From positions 1 through 6,744 of the forward strand of contig CAMOYW010000049.1 in the NCBI GenBank assembly GCA_946630405.1: a stretch of 6,744 bases of DNA. The letters run 5' to 3'. The notes below the pieces were generated by a model. The model saw only the letters and a program-made list of their open reading frames with translations. It did not search any database and was not told the DNA's origin. Shown piece after piece: positions 1 to 6,675 of the stretch (its first letter is position 1; each line of letters starts with the position of its first letter). A program made the position numbers and the translations under genes. The stretch is from an uncultured Clostridia bacterium. GTDB taxonomy: Bacteria > Bacillota > Clostridia > Lachnospirales > CAG-274.

Positions 1-84
1 CGGTGACATTAGCCAAATATGCGAATGATTAATTAAATCAGCGGTTCCTTAAATCCAAATATTTCTACGATGAATCAGTAAAGC
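1..84. other. AT-rich segment after ftsW, no gene identified
   Basis: Here murG would often begin within a few bases of ftsW, but on the minus strand all three frames contain stops soon after the ftsW TAG. The only frame open to the window edge (from 48 down) offers a lone ATG at 9-7 with no RBS, followed by SP, which is not a MurG N-terminus. The octamer CCAAATAT occurs twice as a direct repeat (13-20 and 55-62). An imperfect AT-rich palindrome, TGATTAATTAAATCA, lies at 26-40. No terminator hairpin with a U-tract is visible. It could be spacer, the end of a convergent gene entering from the left, or the edge of a repeat; nothing decides between these. Confidence 0.4.
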
Positions 85-1236
85 CTATAATTTTCGATAT
101 CTTGTAATGTTAAGTAGTATACCCATACTCATAAGCATTGCTATCAGCGAAGAGCCGCCGTAGCTTATGAAAGGAAGGGTAACACCCGTGTTGGGGATCG
201 TGTTGGTAACGACCGCCATATTTATGAGAGCCTGAATGGCTACCATGGTGGTCAAACCTACCGATACGAGCATGGAGAACATATTGTCTTTATGCTGTAA
301 GGCGGCTACATAACCTCGCCAAACCAAAAGCACAAACAATACGGAAATAATAAATGAGCCCACAAGTCCCAATTCTTCGCATACAACTGCAAATATAATG
401 TCGTTATGTGCCTCGGGGAGGAAACCGAGCTTCTGTCTTGAAGCGCCTGCTCCCAAGCCGAAAATACCGCCGCTCGCAACGGAATACAGAGATTGGAGTA
501 CCTGATAAGCCGTTGCCGAATCACTGCCCGCAGGGTTGCGCCATACTGCCACACGCTCCATTCTGAAACCTGCCGTCAGCACCAATATGAACGCTCCGAA
601 TGCCCCTATTGCAATTATGCCTAAAATATACCACCATTTCTTTGTAGCCACAAACATCATTGCTATGGCAATTGCACACAAAACTATGGCAGTAGAAAGG
701 TTTTCCTTTGCTATAAGCACAAGAGGCAGGGCAAGTACCGTGATGTATTTTGCGGTGCCCGACAGGGTGTTTAGCAAGTTCTTATCCCGATATACCATTG
801 TGGCAAGCGCCATTACCGTAATGGGCTTTGCAAACTCCGAAGGCTGAAGATTGAATCCGGCAACATTTATCCATCTTTTTGCACCGTTTATCTCTTCGCC
901 TATAAAAAGCACAAGCACAAGAAGAATTACGATAGCAAAATAAAGAATTTTCACATACCGCATTATATTGGTGTGATTTATTTTTGAAATCAGCAGCATC
1001 GCCGCCGTACCGCAGGCGGCAAATATACATTCTTTTGTAAGAAAGCCGTAACCGCCTTGACCCTTGGCGTTTTTGTAGTCGGCATAGAAACTGGAGCTGA
1101 ACACCATTATAATGCCCAAAAATACAAGCATTATCACGCAAAAAAGCAATATATAGTCCATTCCGCCCACTACTCCCATGGTACGGTACTCAACTCTTCT
1201 TCTGCCGTTAGGCTTATTCTTTCTGACCTTAGCCAT
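85..1236 (-). CDS. ftsW: SEDS-family glycan polymerase, FtsW/SpoVE type
   Basis: SEDS proteins are membrane glycosyltransferases that polymerise lipid II into glycan strands together with a class B penicillin-binding protein. FtsW serves the division septum; SpoVE, its close Firmicutes paralogue, serves the spore cortex. The protein has 383 residues with a basic N-terminus (1-20) and about ten hydrophobic segments. Marks are NGAKRWINVAGFNLQPSEFAK (117-137), a long extracellular loop about 223-287 containing LGFLPEAHNDIIFAVVCEELG (270-290), and the closing TLPFISYGGSSL (353-364). Asp279 in HNDIIF aligns with the catalytic aspartate of SEDS enzymes (Asp297 in E. coli FtsW). Position after murD supports FtsW or SpoVE over RodA. 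Which of the two cannot be decided here; it depends on whether the organism sporulates and has a second copy. The start at 1236 rests on a weak AGGT RBS; Met20 and Met26 are less likely alternatives. The stop is TAG. Confidence 0.93.
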   Translation of the reverse strand: MAKVRKNKPNGRRRVEYRTMGVVGGMDYILLFCVIMLVFLGIIMVFSSSFYADYKNAKGQGGYGFLTKECIFAACGTAAMLLISKINHTNIMRYVKILYFAIVILLVLVLFIGEEINGAKRWINVAGFNLQPSEFAKPITVMALATMVYRDKNLLNTLSGTAKYITVLALPLVLIAKENLSTAIVLCAIAIAMMFVATKKWWYILGIIAIGAFGAFILVLTAGFRMERVAVWRNPAGSDSATAYQVLQSLYSVASGGIFGLGAGASRQKLGFLPEAHNDIIFAVVCEELGLVGSFIISVLFVLLVWRGYVAALQHKDNMFSMLVSVGLTTMVAIQALINMAVVTNTIPNTGVTLPFISYGGSSLIAMLMSMGILLNITRYRKL

Positions 1237-1275
1237 AAGTCTACCTATAATTCTCTCGGAAAACTTTTTTCTTGA
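1237..1275 (-). other. 39-base gap between murD and ftsW
   Basis: This is the longest gap among the mur and ftsW genes apart from the hairpin region before murE. On the minus strand it holds an A-rich stretch (AAAAAAG), then GAGAG, and a weak AGGT (1244-1247) 7 nt before the ftsW ATG. No hairpin terminator and no convincing -35/-10 pair is visible, so ftsW is probably co-transcribed with murD. Confidence 0.5.
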
Positions 1276-2631
1276 TCAATTCAAAGCTTTCCTAACATAG
1301 TCCTTAAATATTTCTCCGCGCTGTTCGTAGGATTTGAACATATCCCAGCTTGCGCAGGCAGGGGAAAGAAGCACGCAATCGCCGCTTTCGGCATGTTCTT
1401 TGCACGCATCTATTGCCTGTTCAAAGGTGTCGCACACCTTGTACTCGTGTATATCCGCCTTTTCAAGGCTTGCTACGATCTTATCCTTTACCGCACCTAT
1501 TACGGCAGTAAATTTAACTCTTCCCTTGAAATAGCTTATAAACTCATCAAATTCGGAACCTTTATCGTATCCGCCCGCAATTATACAAATAGGGGAACGC
1601 ATGGCAAGCACTGCCTTTATAGAGGCATCGGGGTTAGTGCCCTTGGAGTCGTTATAGTACTTTACTCCGTTTACCTCAGCCACGTATTCTATTCTGTGTT
1701 CCACCGCTTTAAATTCACGAAGTACCTTTCGCACGGTGTCAATAGGAACTCCGAAAGCAAGCGTACAAGCTGCAGCAGCCATGGCGTTTTCCACGTTGTG
1801 GTCGCCGAGTATGTTAAGCTCATCTATATCTATAAGCTTTTCGTCAAAACCGAAAGCATTTACATATATGCTGTCTTTATCCGACCAAAGTCCGTCAACT
1901 TTTTTGCCGAGGCTGAAAAATACCACCGTGGCATTTGTCTTGCCCGCCATAGCTTTTGTAGCTTCATCGTTGGCATTTAATACACAGTAATCTTCTTTGG
2001 TCTGGTTTATATACACCCTTTCTTTTGCCTCAATATAATTTTCAAGGGTATGGTGACGGTTAAGGTGGTCGGGAGTTATATTGAGCACCGCACTCACCTT
2101 AAGGTGCATTTCAAAGCTCGTTTCAAGCTGAAAACTCGAAAGCTCTGCCGCAACCGCACCGTCAGACGGTATGTCAAGCACCTCATCGCAAAAGGCATTT
2201 CCGATATTGCCCACAACGAAGGTGTTTTTGTTATATTCTTTTAATATATCGCCCACAAGCGTAGTGGTCGTGGTTTTCCCGTTTGTTCCCGTAATACCTA
2301 TGGCAGGTGCCTTGCAAAGCCTGAATCCAAGCTCCGTTTCGCCTATCACCTCTATGCCTGCTTCCCTTGCCTTAAGCACAAAAGGAAGGTCTGCGGGAAC
2401 ACCCGGACTCATAACGATAAAATCAAAATCAGTTACAATATCGTCGGGATTCGCACCGAGATAAAGCTCTATGCCTTCATTTCTGAGGTCACTGCATATA
2501 TCTCCGAGTGCTTCCTCATTCTTACTGTCTTGCAGTGTGACGAGACCGCCGAGTTTTTTGAGCAGTTTTGCTGCGGATATACCGCTTTTTGCCATTCCGC
2601 ACACAAGTACTTTTTTATTATTGATCTCCAT
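1276..2631 (-). CDS. murD: UDP-MurNAc-L-alanine:D-glutamate ligase (MurD)
   Basis: MurD adds D-glutamate to UDP-MurNAc-L-Ala in the cytoplasm, the step before MurE. I start it at the ATG at 2631, giving 451 residues, because MEINNKKVLVCGMAKSG is the usual Rossmann-like MurD N-terminus and lies 2 bases after the mraY stop. The frame stays open to an ATG at 2697, but the extra 22 residues would lie inside mraY and match no family sequence. A weak GGGTG-type RBS precedes 2631, so coupling to mraY is likely. Motifs are MSPGVP (74-79), P-loop GTNGKTTT (115-122), GNIG (141-144), AELSSFQLE (162-170), NITPDHLNRH (184-193), Lys203 as probable carbamyl-lysine, GDHNVENAMAA (276-286), HRIE (312-315), NDSKGTNPDA (327-336), AGGYDKGSEF (352-361) and LLSPACASWDMF (421-432) followed by EQRG. 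All expected active-site residues are present. Confidence 0.96.
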   Translation of the reverse strand: MEINNKKVLVCGMAKSGISAAKLLKKLGGLVTLQDSKNEEALGDICSDLRNEGIELYLGANPDDIVTDFDFIVMSPGVPADLPFVLKAREAGIEVIGETELGFRLCKAPAIGITGTNGKTTTTTLVGDILKEYNKNTFVVGNIGNAFCDEVLDIPSDGAVAAELSSFQLETSFEMHLKVSAVLNITPDHLNRHHTLENYIEAKERVYINQTKEDYCVLNANDEATKAMAGKTNATVVFFSLGKKVDGLWSDKDSIYVNAFGFDEKLIDIDELNILGDHNVENAMAAAACTLAFGVPIDTVRKVLREFKAVEHRIEYVAEVNGVKYYNDSKGTNPDASIKAVLAMRSPICIIAGGYDKGSEFDEFISYFKGRVKFTAVIGAVKDKIVASLEKADIHEYKVCDTFEQAIDACKEHAESGDCVLLSPACASWDMFKSYEQRGEIFKDYVRKALN

Positions 2632-2633
2632 TT

Positions 2634-3602
2634 TTACACCCAAATGTATTGGCAGGCAAGTGCCGCACAGACACAAGCCACCGCCGTAAATATCCAAAAC
2701 AGCTGTACGACTTTAATTCCCGGCATACCGCCAAGCTCAAAGTGGTGGTGAAGGGGAGCCATCCTGAAAATCCTCTTTCCGTGAGTGAGCTTGAAATAGC
2801 CCACTTGAAGTATTACACTCACACTTTCACACACATAAATGATACCCGCAATAACAAGCATGAGGGGCATTTTGGTTATAACCGCAACACTTGCGACCAA
2901 ACCGCCCAAAGCAAGAGAACCCGTGTCACCCATAAATACTTTTGCGGGGTGGGAATTGAAAAGCAAGAATCCCAAAAGCGCACCTATTGCGCCGGAAGTT
3001 ACGGGAGAAAGTCCCTTGCATACCGCAAAGCACACAGCCGTAAAAAACATCATCACAAGCACCGTTACGCCCGAAGCAAGTCCGTCAAGTCCGTCCGTAA
3101 GGTTTACTGCATTTACGGTCCCTACCATCACAAAAAAGAGGAAGGGAGCGTAAAGTATGCCCAGATCGAGTGTGCCGTTGTAAAACGGTATATAAATATC
3201 GGTACCGATCTTTTTTATGTTTATAAGGTAAACATAAAAGCAAGCCGTTACCACCAGCTGAAATACTATCTTTTGCCATGCACGAAGTCCGAGGGAACGC
3301 TTTTTGACCACTTTAATATAGTCATCGGTAAAGCCCACAAGTCCGTAAGCAAGAGTTATGACCACTATCGTTATGGCATCGGAAGAAAATCTTCCGAATA
3401 CAAGAGCGGATATAACAAAGGCGATAAGTATCATTATACCGCCCATTGAAGGTGTGCCTTGCTTTTTAAGATGGGACTTTGGTCCGTCGTCTCTGACATT
3501 TTGACCGAAATTTTTTAATCTCGGTATAACGACAGGACCGAGCATCGCGGATATGATATAAGCCGTAACGAGAGAAGCGCCCGTTAAAAATATGTTATTC
3601 AT
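2634..3602 (-). CDS. mraY: Phospho-MurNAc-pentapeptide translocase (MraY)
   Basis: MraY is the integral membrane enzyme that transfers phospho-MurNAc-pentapeptide from UDP to undecaprenyl phosphate, making lipid I at the inner face of the membrane. The protein has 322 residues, a normal Firmicutes length, with about ten hydrophobic segments spread from residue 8 to 320. Family motifs are in order: GPKSHLKKQGTPSMGG (40-55), FTDDYIKV with the Asp93-Asp94 pair (91-98), NAVNLTDGLDGLA (164-176), the catalytic-region FMGDTGSLALGG with Asp226 (223-234), and MAPLHHHFE with the His285-287 triplet (281-289). It belongs to the same polyprenyl-phosphate transferase superfamily as WecA, but the HHH motif and operon position make it MraY. 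The TAA stop is followed after only 2 bases by the murD ATG. MraY is the target of nucleoside antibiotics such as tunicamycin and muraymycin (family knowledge). Confidence 0.97.
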   Translation of the reverse strand: MNNIFLTGASLVTAYIISAMLGPVVIPRLKNFGQNVRDDGPKSHLKKQGTPSMGGIMILIAFVISALVFGRFSSDAITIVVITLAYGLVGFTDDYIKVVKKRSLGLRAWQKIVFQLVVTACFYVYLINIKKIGTDIYIPFYNGTLDLGILYAPFLFFVMVGTVNAVNLTDGLDGLASGVTVLVMMFFTAVCFAVCKGLSPVTSGAIGALLGFLLFNSHPAKVFMGDTGSLALGGLVASVAVITKMPLMLVIAGIIYVCESVSVILQVGYFKLTHGKRIFRMAPLHHHFELGGMPGIKVVQLFWIFTAVACVCAALACQYIWV

Positions 3603-4932
3603 TTTTAAGAGCCTCCGTTATACGTTCAAATTTCATTCCTCTTGATGCCTTTACAAGTACGGTGGTGCCGTTTTTAATTATTTCGTCTTTTTGCGCAAGG
3701 AACTTGTCAACGGTCTCAAAATACCATGCGGATACTTTCTCACTGCAAGCATCGTACATTGCCTTGCTTTCTTTGCCTATACATACCGTGGGTATGCCCT
3801 TTTCCGCTGTATATTCGCCCACTTCCGCATGAAGCTTTTCGGAAAAGTCGCCGAGTTCGAGCATATCGCCGAGTATGGCAAGTTTATCGCCCTTCACACC
3901 CGCAAGTACATCTATACCTGCTTTTGCGGATACGGGATTTGAATTGTACACATCGTTTATTATCGTGATGTTATCAAGCTTGATAATATCCATTCTCATC
4001 TTGGTGGGCTTGAACTCTTCGATGCCCTCTTTGATCTTATTAAAGGAGATACCGAGTTCATGTGCGACCCCCGCCGCCGCCATAGCGTTATATACCATGT
4101 GCATACCCGGCACGGGAATATTTACGGATATTTTTTCGCCGCCTATATGTATTGTGCAGGAAATACCGTCAAGTCCGTTTTCTTTAATGTCGTCGGCGTA
4201 AATATCGGCATTTTTATCCTTTACGGAGAAAAACCTGACATTTGTATACTTATCCTTTATGGTGCAAAGCATATCGTCATCGCCGTTCACTATTTTCGCT
4301 CCGTCCGCCATAGACTCGAATATTTCGCACTTTGCTTTAAGTATGCCCTCTCTTGAGCCGAGATTTTCTATATGAGATACACCCACATTCGTTATTACGG
4401 CTATGTCGGGGCAAGCTATGCTCGTAAGGTTTGAAAGCTCTCCGAAATGGTTCATGCCCATTTCGATGACCGTCGCCTTGTCCTTTTCGGTCAACCTGAA
4501 AAGCGTAAGAGGCACTCCTATGTCGTTGTTGAAATTACCTTCCGTTTTAAGAGTTTTAAATCCTTTTGAAAGTACCGCCGCAATTATGTCCTTTGTGGTG
4601 GTTTTCCCCGTAGAACCCGTAACGCCCACGGTCTTTACTCCGAGAAGTGCTTTATAAAAGCGTGCAATATCTCCGAGTGCTTTTCTTGTGTCCTTTACAA
4701 GCACATAGGATTCTTCGCTCTTTATTTGCCTGTTCGAGAGAAAAGCAAATGCGCCCTTTTCGATCGCCTTGTCTATAAATTCATGTCCGTCAAAGTTTTC
4801 GCCTTTGATAGGCACGAAAAGCATACCTTCCGATATCGTTCTGGTATCCGTAGATATGCCGTTTATTTCAATATCTTCGCCGAAAAGGGTACCTCCCGTA
4901 GCTTCGGCGATCTGTTTCAATGTCAATATCAT
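3595..4932 (-). CDS. murF: UDP-MurNAc-tripeptide:D-alanyl-D-alanine ligase (MurF)
   Basis: MurF joins the D-Ala-D-Ala dipeptide to UDP-MurNAc-tripeptide in the cytoplasm, using ATP, and so completes the pentapeptide precursor. The protein has 445 residues, typical for the family. The N-terminal domain (1-100) carries STDTRTISEGMLFVPIKG (27-44). The central domain has P-loop GSTGKTTTKD (106-115), GNFNNDIGVPLTL (132-144), EMGMNHFGEL (157-166) and TNVGVSHIENLGS (181-193). After that comes KAKCEIF (199-205), where Lys201 is the likely carbamylated lysine. The C-terminal domain has MRM (312-314, where many homologues have GRM), NDVYNSNPVSA (326-336), LGDMLELGDFSEKLHAEVG (354-372) and LVKASRGMKFE (426-436), all MurF-type rather than MurC/D/E-type. 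It overlaps murE by 4 bases and mraY by 8 bases, in the middle of a tightly coupled unit. The reading frame is intact. Confidence 0.97.
   Translation of the reverse strand: MILTLKQIAEATGGTLFGEDIEINGISTDTRTISEGMLFVPIKGENFDGHEFIDKAIEKGAFAFLSNRQIKSEESYVLVKDTRKALGDIARFYKALLGVKTVGVTGSTGKTTTKDIIAAVLSKGFKTLKTEGNFNNDIGVPLTLFRLTEKDKATVIEMGMNHFGELSNLTSIACPDIAVITNVGVSHIENLGSREGILKAKCEIFESMADGAKIVNGDDDMLCTIKDKYTNVRFFSVKDKNADIYADDIKENGLDGISCTIHIGGEKISVNIPVPGMHMVYNAMAAAGVAHELGISFNKIKEGIEEFKPTKMRMDIIKLDNITIINDVYNSNPVSAKAGIDVLAGVKGDKLAILGDMLELGDFSEKLHAEVGEYTAEKGIPTVCIGKESKAMYDACSEKVSAWYFETVDKFLAQKDEIIKNGTTVLVKASRGMKFERITEALKNE
3612..3616 (-). promoter_or_regulatory. Ribosome binding site of mraY, inside murF
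   Basis: The minus strand reads CGGAGG 9 nt before the mraY ATG at 3602, within the 3' end of murF. It supports this ATG, which overlaps the murF stop region by 8 bases. Confidence 0.8.
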
Positions 4933-6380
4933 CCAAGTGCCTCCTCGGCAACCTCATAATCATCAAAATGAATGGTTCTGTCTTTGAATATCTCGTAATT
5001 TTCGTGACCCTTGCCCGCTATCACAACGGTATCACCCTTTTGAGCGAGGGCAACGGCTCTGAATATGGCTTCACGCCTGTCCACATACATTTCGTAACGG
5101 TCGGCAGTTTTTTTGGTGCCCTCTTCGACCATTTTAAGTATGTCCTCGGGTTCCTCGGAGCGGGGATTGTCCGATGTGATGACCGCTATATCGCTAAGTC
5201 TTCCCGCTATCTCTCCCATGATGGGACGCTTTGTTTTATCTCTGTCGCCGCCGCAGCCGAATACGGTAATAACTCTGCCCGAAGTAAACTCTCTGACTGC
5301 GTTAAGTATGTTTTCAAGTCCGTCGGGTGTATGTGCGTAGTCCACTATCACATTTATGCCCCTGTTGTTGGGCACTGCTTGTATTCTGCCCGGTACGCCT
5401 TTAAGAGAGGATATCCCCTTTTGTATGTCGCTTACGGATATTCCCATTGAATATGCCGCCGCGATCACACCGAGTGCATTATATACGCTGAATTTACCGG
5501 GAACGGAAAGGGTAAAATGCACCTTCTCGCCCTTTATGTCGCAGTCAAATTCCGAGCCGCCTGTCAGATACACTATGTTGCTTGCCTTAACATCGGCATC
5601 TTTTTCGATACCGTAGGTCGTTATTTCGCAAGTCGCATTTTTCATGATGCGATCTGCCCACGGGTCGTCTATATTTATTGCGCCTCTTTTGCACATTTTA
5701 AAGAGTTTTGCTTTTGCGTCACAGTATGCTTCCATGGTTTTGTGGAAGTCAAGATGATCTTGTGTAAGATTTGTAAAAATGGCGGTATCAAAAGCTATGC
5801 CTTCGACCTTATCAAGCTCCAAAGCATGGCTTGACACTTCCATTATCGTGTCATTCACTCCTTCGTCCGCCATGAGCGAGAGCATTTGGTTAAGCTCCAC
5901 CGTGTCGGGTGTGGTACTTGTGGCAAAGGGTATATCACGCTTTTTACCGTCTATCCTTATCTCTATCGTGCCTATTACAGATGTCTTTCTGCCTATATTT
6001 GCAAGCACCGACTCCATAAAGTAAGTGGTGCTCGTTTTGCCGTTCGTGCCCGTCACACCTATCATTCTGAGCTTTTTGCTCGGCTCTCCGCAAAGCTTTG
6101 AAGCAATGGAAGCAAGAGCGAGCCTGCTTTTTTCTACCCGGTATACCGTCATCCCTTCCGGAATGTCTTTCACATCCTCTTCTATGATAACGGCTCTTGT
6201 GCCTTTTTCGTATGCTGAGTTGATAAAGCTGTGTCCGTCAACGGTAAAGCCTTTTATACACACAAACAAAACGCCGTCGCCGGCTTTTCTTGAATCTATG
6301 GTAACACTTTTTATATCTGTATCGGGATCGCCGCAAACAAGCACGGCACCCGTGTTTTCCGTTAGTTTATCGAGTTTCAT
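4929..6380 (-). CDS. murE: UDP-MurNAc-L-Ala-D-Glu:meso-diaminopimelate ligase (MurE)
   Basis: MurE is the cytoplasmic ATP-dependent ligase that adds the third stem-peptide residue to UDP-MurNAc-L-Ala-D-Glu. The protein has 483 residues, a normal family length, in three Mur-ligase domains. The N-terminal substrate domain (about 1-100) has TIDSRKAGDGVLFVCIKG. The central ATPase domain has P-loop GTNGKTST (111-118), TTPDTVEL (156-163), MEVSSHALELDKV (180-192), TNLTQDHLDFH (203-213) and the lysine expected to be carbamylated, Lys223 in DAKAKLF. The C-terminal domain has YAHTPDGLENIL (348-359), GCGGDRDKTKRP (375-386), DNPRSEEP (404-411) and GKGHE (456-460). DNPR, with Arg407, is the known signature for meso-DAP; L-lysine enzymes usually carry DNPAND-type sequences. 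The start is set by a GGAG RBS 7 nt upstream. The TGA stop overlaps the murF ATG by 4 bases, implying translational coupling. No frameshift or missing key residue is seen. Confidence 0.97.
   Translation of the reverse strand: MKLDKLTENTGAVLVCGDPDTDIKSVTIDSRKAGDGVLFVCIKGFTVDGHSFINSAYEKGTRAVIIEEDVKDIPEGMTVYRVEKSRLALASIASKLCGEPSKKLRMIGVTGTNGKTSTTYFMESVLANIGRKTSVIGTIEIRIDGKKRDIPFATSTTPDTVELNQMLSLMADEGVNDTIMEVSSHALELDKVEGIAFDTAIFTNLTQDHLDFHKTMEAYCDAKAKLFKMCKRGAINIDDPWADRIMKNATCEITTYGIEKDADVKASNIVYLTGGSEFDCDIKGEKVHFTLSVPGKFSVYNALGVIAAAYSMGISVSDIQKGISSLKGVPGRIQAVPNNRGINVIVDYAHTPDGLENILNAVREFTSGRVITVFGCGGDRDKTKRPIMGEIAGRLSDIAVITSDNPRSEEPEDILKMVEEGTKKTADRYEMYVDRREAIFRAVALAQKGDTVVIAGKGHENYEIFKDRTIHFDDYEVAEEALG
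4940..4946 (-). promoter_or_regulatory. Ribosome binding site of murF, inside murE
   Basis: The minus strand reads GAGGAGG 7 nt before the murF ATG at 4932 and within the last codons of murE. This strong site, together with the ATGA overlap, fixes the murF start and lets murF be translated both by coupling and independently. Confidence 0.85.
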
Positions 6381-6387
6381 ATAGAAT

Positions 6388-6392
6388 TCTCC
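6388..6392 (-). promoter_or_regulatory. Ribosome binding site of murE
   Basis: The minus strand reads GTGGAGA, a good GGAG core, 7 nt before the ATG at 6380. It lies 9 bases beyond the base of the terminator-like hairpin, so hairpin folding leaves it free. It supports the chosen murE start. Confidence 0.75.
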
Positions 6393-6401
6393 ACAGGGAA
6401 C

Positions 6402-6431
6402 AAAGGCTTCGGCGGTTTTGCCGAAGCCTTT
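6402..6431 (-). terminator. Hairpin terminator or attenuator between the HPr-like gene and murE
   Basis: A perfect 12-bp inverted repeat, AAAGGCTTCGGC and GCCGAAGCCTTT, closes a 6-nt loop at 6414-6419. On the minus strand it starts 12 bases after the HPr-like stop, is preceded by an A-rich tract, and its 3' arm runs into TTTGTTCCC, a short imperfect U-tract. On the plus strand the hairpin is followed by a better TTTTT run, although no plus-strand gene reads into it. I read it as a leaky, possibly bidirectional intrinsic terminator. Because I find no good promoter between it and murE, the mur genes probably depend on read-through or on a weak promoter inside the HPr-like gene. Confidence 0.7.
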
Positions 6432-6442
6432 TTAAAAATCGA

Positions 6443-6673
6443 TCAAGCCTTAAATTTCTCAAGTGCCTCGGACACTCTCTCGAAGGATGCATCGTTATGA
6501 ACATCAAGACGAAGAGGTGAGCTGATATCAAGTGAGAAGATACCCATAATGGACTTTGCATCGATAACGTATCTGTCGGACACGAGGTCGAAGTCGCCGT
6601 CAAAAACATTGATGGTATTTACAAATTCCTTAACCTTATCGATGGAATCGAGCTTAATACTTAAAGATTTCAT
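6443..6673 (-). CDS. HPr-like protein lacking the phosphorylatable histidine
   Basis: A 76-residue protein of the HPr (PTS phosphocarrier) fold, a little shorter than the usual 85-90. The clearest family mark is residues 36-50, where VIDAKSIMGIFSLDI matches the HPr segment around regulatory Ser46; the equivalent here is Ser41. The C-terminus (residues 62-75) looks like the last amphipathic helix. The N-terminal loop that in true HPr reads GIHARPA is missing: residues 8-21 run LDSIDKVKEFVNTI, with no histidine and a deletion of several residues. It therefore cannot act as a normal His15 phosphocarrier between EI and EIIA. By family analogy with Bacillus Crh, which also lacks the histidine but keeps Ser46, a regulatory role through HPr kinase is possible; that is inference. 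It has its own sigma-A promoter and a strong RBS. A hairpin 12 bases after the TGA stop separates it from murE. HPr-fold assignment is firm, function uncertain. Confidence 0.85.
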   Translation of the reverse strand: MKSLSIKLDSIDKVKEFVNTINVFDGDFDLVSDRYVIDAKSIMGIFSLDISSPLRLDVHNDASFERVSEALEKFKA

Positions 6674-6675
6674 AA

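Noticed and set aside
1393..1980. A 195-codon plus-strand open frame antisense to murD
   Set aside because: It is covered by the well-supported murD reading frame, resembles no known family, and is a by-product of murD codon use.
2260..2300. Similar short stretches in murD, murF and murE that look like dispersed repeats
   Set aside because: They are the homologous P-loop coding segments (GTNGKT or GSTGKT) of three Mur ligase paralogues, not mobile repeats.
2498..2513. A 16-base exact match (ATATCTCCGAGTGCTT) to 4667-4682
   Set aside because: Both copies encode similar ALGDI residues in the paralogous Mur ligases MurD and MurF, so shared coding constraint or chance explains it better than a functional repeat.
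2649..3449. A 266-codon open frame on the plus strand, antisense to mraY
   Set aside because: It lies wholly inside mraY, is rich in His, Tyr, Lys and Arg as expected of the complement of a membrane-protein gene, and has no recognisable domain. mraY itself has every family motif.
4920..5450. A 176-codon plus-strand open frame antisense to murE and the murE-murF junction
   Set aside because: It is fully overlapped by murE and murF, shows no domain, and its composition is that of an antisense shadow.
6434..6470. A possible weak promoter for murE at the 3' end of the HPr-like gene (TTGAGA followed by AT-rich sequence, minus strand)
   Set aside because: At 17 nt the -10 would be ATTTTT, and a better TTTAAA lies too far away. 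The start site would also fall upstream of the hairpin. It is too weak to annotate without 5'-end data.
6367..6609. An 80-codon minus-strand open frame overlapping the HPr-like gene, the hairpin and the murE start
   Set aside because: It runs in another frame through the HPr-like gene and the terminator stem, which is not expected of a real gene; the HPr-like frame has the strong RBS and the family match.
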